Part shown: one piece after another, positions 12,804 through 18,376 of the stretch
How the letters are laid out: the number at the start of each line of letters is the position of its first letter
How positions within the stretch are numbered: position 1 is the stretch's first letter
Assembly (NCBI GenBank): GCA_016302985.1
Contig: JAEDMN010000035.1
Coordinates: 1 to 18,376 of the forward strand
Length of the DNA stretch: 18,376 bases
Direction: 5' to 3'
Source: Kiritimatiellia bacterium
Lineage (GTDB): Bacteria; Verrucomicrobiota; Kiritimatiellia; RFP12; UBA1067
Program-made: the position numbers and the translations under genes
Notes under the pieces: model-generated
Databases searched by the model: none
What the model was told of the DNA's origin: nothing
Seen by the model: only the letters and a program-made list of their open reading frames with translations

Positions 12804-13718
12804 TCACTTCGCGAACAGCGAGGCGGGGTATTCGCCGGCCTCGACGAGCTTGCGGATCTCGGCCTGGACGAAGGGCTTGTCCTCGCGGTAGGTCACGCCG
12901 AACCAGGAGGAGTCGGTCGGGAGGACGGAGACCGTCGCCGCGCCCTCGTGGACCATCTCGTCCACGACGAAGGGGATGTACCATTCGGACTTCTCGCGGG
13001 CGGCGTTCGCCTCGAGCCAGGCGGGAAAGCGCGCCTCGAGCGCGTCGAAGAGCGCGGGGGTGAAGCCCCAGAGGTTCATCGAGACGCGCTCGTCGCCGGT
13101 GAAATCCTTCACCTCGGCGGCGGGATCCTCGTCGCGCGAGCCGCACGGCGCCTTCACGAGCTTGAGGTGCTCGACCACCTTGGCGAGCGTGCCGTCTGGG
13201 TTGAGCGTGCAGATGCCGCGCGCGACGGAACCGTGCTCGGAGAGCGTGAGGGAGAGCCTGTAGCCGACCATCGCGAAGGCGTGCTTCGCCGTGTCCGGGG
13301 CGGGCGCGGAGAGGAACGCGGCGAGCTTCGCGAACGCGTCGCGGCCGTAGAAATCGTCCGCGTTGATCGCGGCGAAGGGCTCGTGCACCACGTGGCGCGC
13401 GGCGCGGATCGCGTGGGCCGTGCCCCAGGGCTTCGCGCGGCCGGCGGGCACCGTGAAGGGAGCCGGCAGGTCGTGGATGTCCTGGAAGGCGTACTCGACG
13501 GGCAGCAGGCCCTCGTACTTCGCGCCGACCTGTTCGCGGAAGACCTGTTCGATGTCCTTGCGGATGATGAAGACGACCTTGCCGAAGCCGGCGCGGTGTG
13601 CGTCGAAGACGGAATAGTCGAGGATGGCCTCCCCGGAGGGGCCGACGGGATCGACCTGCTTGAGGCCACCGTAGCGGGACCCCATGCCGGCCGCGAGGAC
13701 GACGAGTGTGGGCTTCAT
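12804..13718 (-). CDS. Sugar-phosphate nucleotidyltransferase family protein
   Basis: 304 residues of the NTP-transferase (GT-A-like Rossmann) fold. The N-terminal nucleotide-binding signature is LAAGMGSRYGGLKQVDPVG (residues ~8-26), followed by GEAILDYSVFDA. Later come the substrate-side block PWGTAHAIRAAR and the metal-binding INADDFYG. The family activates sugar phosphates to NDP-sugars, or related head groups, for surface polymers; the specific sugar is not readable. The ATG at 13718 is chosen because the signature sits at the usual distance, AAGGAG lies at 13730-13735 (minus strand), and the ATG overlaps the peptidase stop as ATGA. The open frame continues upstream only within the peptidase gene. 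Confidence 0.9.
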   Translation of the reverse strand: MKPTLVVLAAGMGSRYGGLKQVDPVGPSGEAILDYSVFDAHRAGFGKVVFIIRKDIEQVFREQVGAKYEGLLPVEYAFQDIHDLPAPFTVPAGRAKPWGTAHAIRAARHVVHEPFAAINADDFYGRDAFAKLAAFLSAPAPDTAKHAFAMVGYRLSLTLSEHGSVARGICTLNPDGTLAKVVEHLKLVKAPCGSRDEDPAAEVKDFTGDERVSMNLWGFTPALFDALEARFPAWLEANAAREKSEWYIPFVVDEMVHEGAATVSVLPTDSSWFGVTYREDKPFVQAEIRKLVEAGEYPASLFAK

Positions 13719-16700
13719 TTGGATTTGTTCTCCTTCTGTTCTGCGATTTGCCGAGAAAGGACCATGATGGCGGCATCCAGCTGCGGGTCCGAGCCGCGGA
13801 CCTCGTCTGCGGGCGTGATGTCGACGGGAATGTCCGGTACCACGCCGTGTCCCTCCATGTCCGTGCCGTCGGGGAGGAACCAGCCGATTTCGGCGTCGCG
13901 CAGGTCTCCGAAGTCGAGGAGGGGGCGGTTGTTCGTCCCGATGACGCGGCCGCCCGTGGTCTGTCCGACCACGACGCCCCGACGCAGCGTCTTGACGGCG
14001 TGTGCGAAGATTTCGGAGTTGGAGCTGCACCGGCCGTCGCAGATGACGGCGAGCGGCTTCGTCCAGACGGGGTGGACGGTGTAGGACATCTGGTGGCCGC
14101 GTCCGCCGTGGCGCGGGACCATGTACGAATGGCTGCGGGCGCAGAGGATGTCGAGCATGCGGTCGGCGGTGAAACCGCCCGAGTTGCCGCGGATGTCGAC
14201 GATGAGCGCGTCGCGGCCGTAGCCCTCGGAGAAGACCTCGTTCTCGAACTTCCTGAAGCTCTCCAGGTTCATCCGGGGCACGAAGACGTAGCCGATGCGG
14301 TCCAGCGAGGCGGCATGGACCCGTTTGCGGGCGGCGCGGACGCGTCGGGCGTCCTGGAGGTCGCGTGCGGCCGACCAGGAGATGGATTTGACACGAACGG
14401 CATTGGTGGCCGGTTCCCCGGGGTGGCCGAAGGTGAAGGAAACCTTGCGGTCCGCCGGGCCGGAGAGGACCTGTGCGGGGTCCTGGTCACCGTCGGTCTT
14501 CGCGCCGTCGACCTCCGTGACAAGATCCCCGGGGTGGATTCCGCATCGGGCGAGATCCGCGGGACCGCCCGGCAGGACGTCGCACACCTTCCAGTCGGGA
14601 CCGCGGTGCGCGGGATCGAAGCGGAGTCCGAGGTGGGCGACCACGGGATGCCATTTCTCCAGTGTGCCGTTCGGGTGCCACTCTTTCCTCGCGGTCTCGG
14701 TGTCGAGGAGTCCGAGATGGGAGGCGTCGAGTTCGCCGAGCAGGGAGGCCGTCAGGCGCTGGAGCACGCTGTAGCTCGTGGCGTGACGGAATGCGGGCAG
14801 ATACTTCTCCTTCATCGCCGGCCAGTCTGCGCCGTGGAAGGACTTGTCGTAGAAACGGTCGCGGATGCGGCGCCAGGCGGACCGCAGCAGGAGCTCGTGG
14901 TAGTCGGGCAGGACGAAGACGGGACGGACGTCGACCGCGAGGGTCCGCTCGAAGTGGGCGGGCAGGCCGTCGACTCGCCAGAGGAGTCGCCCGGCGTCCT
15001 TCGCCGTGCCCCAGCGGAAGGCCGTGCCGCGCCTGGCCGTGAGGCGGACCGGCGCGAGGCGGTCCGGGATCCTGACTTTCGAGGTCTGGGTGACCGCGTC
15101 GAACGCAATCGTACGGGAGTCCTTGTTGAAGAATGGGCGGTGTGCGCGGGTCTTCACGCGTCTCACCCGCTCGTGGAGTCCGTCGAAGTCGATCCGGGGC
15201 TTCCCACGGCCTTCCGTGTTGTCGAGAAAGACATAGAGGAGTTCGGCGGTGAGCCCCTCGTCGCGACGGCCGGACCAGGCGAGCACCTTGCCGTCGGGGC
15301 TCCAGGCCGGTTCGCCGTCCCACAGGAAATGGCGGGAGACGTTGTAGGGGGCGCGGGCGCCGCGCGTGGAGACGATCCAGATGTCGTACTGACTGTCGTC
15401 GTCCATGAGGGCGGCGGCGAGCCACTGGCCGTTCGGCGACCAGGCGAAGGACGGCTTGGCGCGGCGGTCGGGCCCGCGGACGGCGTGCTGGGCGTTGGTG
15501 TCCGCGAAGACCAGGCGGTCCGCCGCGTCCAGCCAGGCGAGCCGGCCTCCGTCCGGGGAGAGCGAGAGACCCGTGCGGTACGCCCCGTCGTGGAGGAGGC
15601 AGGTCTTCCGGAAGGACCTGTTCTCGGACCAGGACCTCTTCGGGTCCGCGCGACGCGCGACCCAGACGTCCGTCGCGTCGCCGTAGTCCAGCATGTAGTA
15701 GAGGGCGGAGCCGTCCGGCGCGAAGGCGCACCAGGCGGCCATGGCCAGGCTGCCGCCGTCGATCTCGACGGACTCGCGCGTGGCGGCGTCCATCGCGAAG
15801 AGGCGGCCGCCGGCCGTGAAGGCGATGTCGTCCCCTTCGCCATAGAAGGCGACATGTTCGCCGCCATCGGGGTTCCGCGCAACGGTATAGCGGCGGTGCC
15901 GAGTGGCGGCGGGGGGCGTCCAGCCCGGATCGGGGCGGAGGACAAGCCGGCGGGGGGCGGGCGTCGCCGCGGTTGGGTCGAGTCGCCAGAAGTCGAAGCC
16001 GCGGCGCAGGACCATGACGCGTCCGTCTGCGGAGAGCGTGGGCTGCAGCACGCCGTCGTCCGCGAAGTCCGTCACGGTCCGTTCCGCGCCCGTCACGAGG
16101 TCGCGGTGGCGGATGTTCGCGGTTCCGCCCTCCCCCGAGACGTAGTAGAAGCCCTTCCCGTCAGGGGCCCAGACGGGGGCGCGGGAGAGGGTGGACTTGC
16201 GCACGACTGGGGTGAAGACCTTCGAGCTCAGGTCGTAGAGCCAGATTTCGCCGGCGGCGGCCGGGCGGGCCATGCGGTACTTGCGGTAGAGGTCCCGTTC
16301 GCCGCCGCGCACGAAGAGGAGGCGAGCGCCGTCAGGCGCGAGTGCCGGCTGGTCCGCCCAGGCATCGAAGAGGACCTCTTCGCGGGCGGGGCCGGGAACG
16401 GGCAGGCGGGCGACGCGGCGGGCATGGGCCGTGTCCGCGTGGTCGCGCAGGACGGTGGCGAGCACCGATCGTCCGTCCGGCGCGAACATCCAGGGATGCG
16501 TCTGCTCGGCGTGGGGGGAGAGCCGGTCGAGCCGTCCCGTGGAGAGTTCGACGCAGTAGGGGCGGTTCGTGCCGTCCCGGTCCGAAAGGAACGCGACGCG
16601 CGTGGCGTCCGGCGAGAGGACCGGCCAGGACGCGCGGGCGGAACCGTCCGTCGCCACAACCTGCGCGACGCCGCCCGTGGACGGCGCAATCCAGACTCGA

Positions 16701-16855
16701 TCGTTCCATTCAAAGGCAAAGCGCGTGCCGTCCGCGGACAGTGAAGGCCGGGCGCCGAGATAAATACGCGACCAGTCCGGCATCGCATCCTCCGCGGCCA
16801 GGCCCGCGGAGGCTCCGGCCAGAAAAATCAAGAGAAGGTGCGGGGACGTTCGCAT
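13715..16855 (-). CDS. Exported tricorn-like S41 peptidase with beta-propeller and PDZ domains
   Basis: A 1046-residue serine peptidase. It has a Sec signal (MRTSPHLLLIFLAGASAGLAA) and TolB/WD40-like propeller repeats to about residue 600 (recurrent APDG and SPD motifs, e.g. LSPDATRVAFLSDRDGTN). A first core domain, a PDZ domain (about 736-850, with VLPGGPADLARCGIHPGD) and the S41 core follow. By alignment in my head to Thermoplasma tricorn, the tetrad is complete: Ser712-His713 (DASHLG), nucleophile Ser945 (CSSNSEIF) and Glu1001 (DMEGHGVVPDI). Their spacings are close to tricorn's. It probably degrades peptides in the periplasm. The ATG at 16855 is fixed by the signal peptide. There is no Shine-Dalgarno, and a -10 box lies 6 nt upstream. 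It leads a coupled unit with the nucleotidyltransferase, comF and HAD genes. Confidence 0.93.
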   Translation of the reverse strand: MRTSPHLLLIFLAGASAGLAAEDAMPDWSRIYLGARPSLSADGTRFAFEWNDRVWIAPSTGGVAQVVATDGSARASWPVLSPDATRVAFLSDRDGTNRPYCVELSTGRLDRLSPHAEQTHPWMFAPDGRSVLATVLRDHADTAHARRVARLPVPGPAREEVLFDAWADQPALAPDGARLLFVRGGERDLYRKYRMARPAAAGEIWLYDLSSKVFTPVVRKSTLSRAPVWAPDGKGFYYVSGEGGTANIRHRDLVTGAERTVTDFADDGVLQPTLSADGRVMVLRRGFDFWRLDPTAATPAPRRLVLRPDPGWTPPAATRHRRYTVARNPDGGEHVAFYGEGDDIAFTAGGRLFAMDAATRESVEIDGGSLAMAAWCAFAPDGSALYYMLDYGDATDVWVARRADPKRSWSENRSFRKTCLLHDGAYRTGLSLSPDGGRLAWLDAADRLVFADTNAQHAVRGPDRRAKPSFAWSPNGQWLAAALMDDDSQYDIWIVSTRGARAPYNVSRHFLWDGEPAWSPDGKVLAWSGRRDEGLTAELLYVFLDNTEGRGKPRIDFDGLHERVRRVKTRAHRPFFNKDSRTIAFDAVTQTSKVRIPDRLAPVRLTARRGTAFRWGTAKDAGRLLWRVDGLPAHFERTLAVDVRPVFVLPDYHELLLRSAWRRIRDRFYDKSFHGADWPAMKEKYLPAFRHATSYSVLQRLTASLLGELDASHLGLLDTETARKEWHPNGTLEKWHPVVAHLGLRFDPAHRGPDWKVCDVLPGGPADLARCGIHPGDLVTEVDGAKTDGDQDPAQVLSGPADRKVSFTFGHPGEPATNAVRVKSISWSAARDLQDARRVRAARKRVHAASLDRIGYVFVPRMNLESFRKFENEVFSEGYGRDALIVDIRGNSGGFTADRMLDILCARSHSYMVPRHGGRGHQMSYTVHPVWTKPLAVICDGRCSSNSEIFAHAVKTLRRGVVVGQTTGGRVIGTNNRPLLDFGDLRDAEIGWFLPDGTDMEGHGVVPDIPVDITPADEVRGSDPQLDAAIMVLSRQIAEQKENKSK

Positions 16856-16861
16856 GCCGCT

Positions 16862-16867
16862 AGTATA
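16862..16867 (-). promoter_or_regulatory. -10 hexamer (TATACT) of a probable leaderless promoter for the tricorn-like peptidase
   Basis: On the minus strand TATACT ends 6 nt before the ATG, preceded by TTTG one base upstream of the box. No Shine-Dalgarno can fit in the 6 nt, and transcription would begin at about the A of the ATG. The signal peptide that starts at this ATG supports it as the true start. No clear -35 element was found. Confidence 0.6.
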
Positions 16868-16892
16868 TCAAACAACGGCGGCGGGGTTCCAG

Positions 16893-16923
16893 AAAACACA
16901 GAACCCTCCGCGGAGGCGGAGGG
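16893..16923 (-). terminator. Rho-independent terminator of tRNA-Gln
   Basis: A perfect 8-bp stem, CCCTCCGC (minus-strand 16923-16916) with GCGGAGGG (16911-16904), encloses a 4-nt loop. It is followed in the minus direction by TTCTGTGTTTT (16903-16893). It starts 8 nt after the encoded CCA of the tRNA and ends before the peptidase promoter, which separates the two minus-strand units. The plus strand has no matching T-run after the stem, so it is one-directional. Confidence 0.85.
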
Positions 16924-16931
16924 CTTTGAAT

Positions 16932-17005
16932 TGGTTGACCCGCAGGGACTCGAACCCCAACAGGCAGAATCAGAATCTGCAGTGCTACCATTACACCACG
17001 GGTCA
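16932..17005 (-). tRNA. tRNA-Gln (anticodon CUG), CCA encoded
   Basis: Read on the minus strand, the 74 nt fold as a cloverleaf. The acceptor TGACCCG pairs with CGGGTCA, the D arm holds TAATGGTAG, and the anticodon stem GCAGA/TCTGC encloses loop TTCTGAT. This places CTG at 16973-16971, reading CAG codons. The T arm has loop TTCGAGT. The discriminator is A (16935), followed by a genomically encoded CCA (16934-16932). The T stem contains two G-U pairs. A promoter box (TATACT) lies 21 nt upstream and a terminator follows. Confidence 0.95.
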
Positions 17006-17026
17006 ACGAGGTGGAAAACGGGACAC

Positions 17027-17032
17027 AGTATA
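17027..17032 (-). promoter_or_regulatory. -10 hexamer (TATACT) for tRNA-Gln
   Basis: TATACT on the minus strand is directly preceded by TTG and lies 21 nt before the mature 5' end of the tRNA, leaving room for a short leader removed by RNase P. The surrounding stretch 17006-17083 is conspicuously AT-richer than the rest of the window and carries the murA promoter on the other strand. A -35 box is not evident. Confidence 0.6.
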
Positions 17033-17068
17033 CAACATTTCCCGATGGCGCGCAAGGGGGGAAATTTG

Positions 17069-17074
17069 TATAAT
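17069..17074 (+). promoter_or_regulatory. -10 hexamer (TATAAT) of a probable leaderless or near-leaderless murA promoter
   Basis: A consensus TATAAT directly preceded by TTTG ends 9 nt before the murA ATG at 17084. With transcription starting 6-7 nt after the box, the leader would be about 2-3 nt, too short for a Shine-Dalgarno. The only purine-rich stretch (about 17055-17064) lies upstream of the box and so outside such a transcript. The MurA N-terminus confirms the start codon. Confidence 0.65.
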
Positions 17075-17083
17075 GTCCGCGAC

Positions 17084-18373
17084 ATGGGAAAGTTTGAAAT
17101 CCAGGGACGGAAAGTCGTCTCGGGCACGCACCGGGTGCCCGGAAACAAGAATGCCGCGCTGCCGATGATCGCGGCCGCGCTGTTGACGGCGGAGCCGGTC
17201 GTGCTGGAGAACGTCCCCGGGATTTCGGACGTCGCGCGCATGTTCGAATGCGCGCAGAAGTTCGGCGCGCGCGTCACGCGCGACCTCGCGGCCCGCACCG
17301 CGACGATCGAGGCGAAGCGGCTGCGGACGGCGCGGCTCGATCCCGAACTCGCGCGACGGATCCGCACGAGCGTGCTCTTCGCGGGCCCGCTGCTGGCGCG
17401 CACGGGGGGTGTCTCGCTGCCGCCGCCGGGCGGGGACGGCATCGGCCACCGCCGGCTGGACACGCACTTCGCGGGTTTCGCGGCGCTGGGCGCGAAGGTG
17501 AAGGCGGGCCGGCGCATCCTTTCCGTCAAGGCCCCGCGCGGGCTTTCCGGCGCCCGCATCCTGCTGGACGAGGCGAGCGTCACGGCGACGGAGAACATCC
17601 TGATGGCGGCCGTGCTCGCGAAGGGCGTGACGGAGATCTACAACGCGGCGTGCGAACCGCATGTCCAGGACCTCTGTGCGATGCTGAACGCGATGGGCGC
17701 GAAGATCTCCGGCGCGGGCACGAACCGGATCCTGGTGGAGGGCGTGGAGGGCCTGCACGGCACGACGGCGCGCGTGGGCTGCGACTACATCGAGGGGGCG
17801 AGCTACCTTACGGCCGCGGCGATCACGGGCGGCGAGATGACGCTCACGGAGGTCGACGCGGACGTTTTCGCGGTGCTCGCGAAGTCGTTCGCGCGCTTCG
17901 GCGTGAAGTGGACCGTCGACGCGGCGAAGCGCACGCTCCACATGCCGGCACGGCGGCGGCGGAAGATGGAGTACGACCTCGGCGACGCGATCCCCTCGCT
18001 GGCCGACGGGCCCTGGCCGATGTTCCCGTCCGACCTTGTCTCGATCCTCATCGTGCTCGCGACCCAGACGCGCGGCACCTGCCTCTTCTTCGAGAAGATG
18101 TTCGAGAGCCGCCTCTATTTCGTCGACCACCTCATCGGCATGGGCGCGAAGATCGTCCAGTGCGACCCGCACCGCGTGGTCGTGACGGGGCCGACGCAGC
18201 TGGTCGGGTCCACCGTCACCTCGCCGGACATCCGCGCGGGCATCGCCCTGATCCTGGCCGCGCTGTGCGCGAAGGGACAGACCACGATCCTCAACGCGGA
18301 ATCGGTGGACCGCGGCTACGAGCGCGTCGAGCACGAGCTGGGCGCCCTGGGCGCGGACGTGCGCCGCCGGTAG
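17084..18373 (+). CDS. murA: UDP-N-acetylglucosamine 1-carboxyvinyltransferase, Asp-type
   Basis: A 429-residue cytoplasmic enzyme of normal length that transfers enolpyruvate from PEP to UDP-GlcNAc, the first committed step of peptidoglycan synthesis. Visible motifs are GNKNAALPM near the N-terminus (the Lys-Asn pair at 22-23), RTSVLFAGPLLAR, the loop PGGDGIGHRRLDTH, a substrate-side FPSDL block corresponding to the E. coli Asp305 region, and the closing SVDRGYERVE. In the loop, Asp118 occupies the place of the E. coli Cys115. Asp at this site is known from Mycobacterium and Chlamydia and makes the enzyme insensitive to fosfomycin. The ATG at 17084 is certain from the MGKFEIQG start; the frame is open further upstream only by chance. 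It is transcribed divergently from tRNA-Gln. Confidence 0.96.
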   Translation: MGKFEIQGRKVVSGTHRVPGNKNAALPMIAAALLTAEPVVLENVPGISDVARMFECAQKFGARVTRDLAARTATIEAKRLRTARLDPELARRIRTSVLFAGPLLARTGGVSLPPPGGDGIGHRRLDTHFAGFAALGAKVKAGRRILSVKAPRGLSGARILLDEASVTATENILMAAVLAKGVTEIYNAACEPHVQDLCAMLNAMGAKISGAGTNRILVEGVEGLHGTTARVGCDYIEGASYLTAAAITGGEMTLTEVDADVFAVLAKSFARFGVKWTVDAAKRTLHMPARRRRKMEYDLGDAIPSLADGPWPMFPSDLVSILIVLATQTRGTCLFFEKMFESRLYFVDHLIGMGAKIVQCDPHRVVVTGPTQLVGSTVTSPDIRAGIALILAALCAKGQTTILNAESVDRGYERVEHELGALGADVRRR

Positions 18374-18376
18374 CGG

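Noticed and set aside
13706..16744. A 1012-codon open frame on the plus strand opposite the tricorn-like peptidase
   Set aside because: It is low-complexity Gly/Arg/Val-rich with no motifs. The minus strand has a signal peptide, propeller repeats, a PDZ domain and a complete catalytic tetrad.
1..18376. CRISPR arrays, insertion sequences, prophage genes, toxin-antitoxin or defence systems
   Set aside because: I looked on both strands and saw no direct-repeat/spacer pattern, transposase, integrase or known defence domain.

Overview
The window (18.4 kb, very GC-rich, roughly 70% by eye) is a densely packed bacterial chromosome segment. It holds 13 protein genes (the first cut by the window edge), one tRNA gene and almost no spare DNA; no stretch above 300 bases lacks a gene. 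The gene set suggests a Gram-negative member of the PVC superphylum, possibly Kiritimatiellota or a related Verrucomicrobia/Lentisphaerae lineage. The grounds are an Asp-type MurA, a passenger-repeat (PATR-like) module fused to a glycoside hydrolase, a DUF6259-type hydrolase, BatD-family proteins, a secreted tricorn-type peptidase and a 7-nt-periodic intergenic spacer. This placement is inference, with no marker gene such as rRNA in view. No phage, IS element, CRISPR array or sign of recent transfer is visible.

Plus strand, 1-1974: the end of a DUF2851 gene, a D-2-hydroxyacid dehydrogenase and tsaE, joined by two 4-bp ATGA overlaps. Plus strand, 2027-7866: three exported carbohydrate or phosphodiester hydrolases: a GH26-type enzyme behind a beta-helix-like repeat region, a glycerophosphodiester phosphodiesterase, and a DUF6259-type glycosidase carrying an apparent carbohydrate-binding domain. 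Plus strand, 7889-11403: a small coiled-coil membrane protein, a long BatD protein with a BatE-like TPR part fused to it, and a second BatD-like protein ending in an SH3-like domain. No MoxR ATPase or VWA (BatA/BatB) gene lies beside them.

Minus strand, 16855 down to 11400: a tightly coupled four-gene unit of tricorn-like S41 peptidase, sugar-nucleotide-type nucleotidyltransferase, ComF phosphoribosyltransferase and HAD hydrolase. It meets the plus-strand bat genes at a single CTAG whose two halves give the TAG stop of both genes. Between 16856 and 17083 lie, in order, the peptidase promoter, a rho-independent terminator, tRNA-Gln(CUG) with encoded CCA (minus strand) and back-to-back promoters for the tRNA and for murA. 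MurA (plus strand, 17084-18373) closes the window and has Asp in place of the Cys that fosfomycin attacks.

The most notable signals are: (1) three genes whose -10 hexamer lies only 6-9 nt before the start codon with no Shine-Dalgarno, predicting leaderless mRNAs; (2) seven consecutive 7-nt units with the pattern GNNGRR+N filling the spacer between the phosphodiesterase and the next gene, with a two-unit relative upstream; (3) the Asp-type MurA; (4) the rearranged bat modules.
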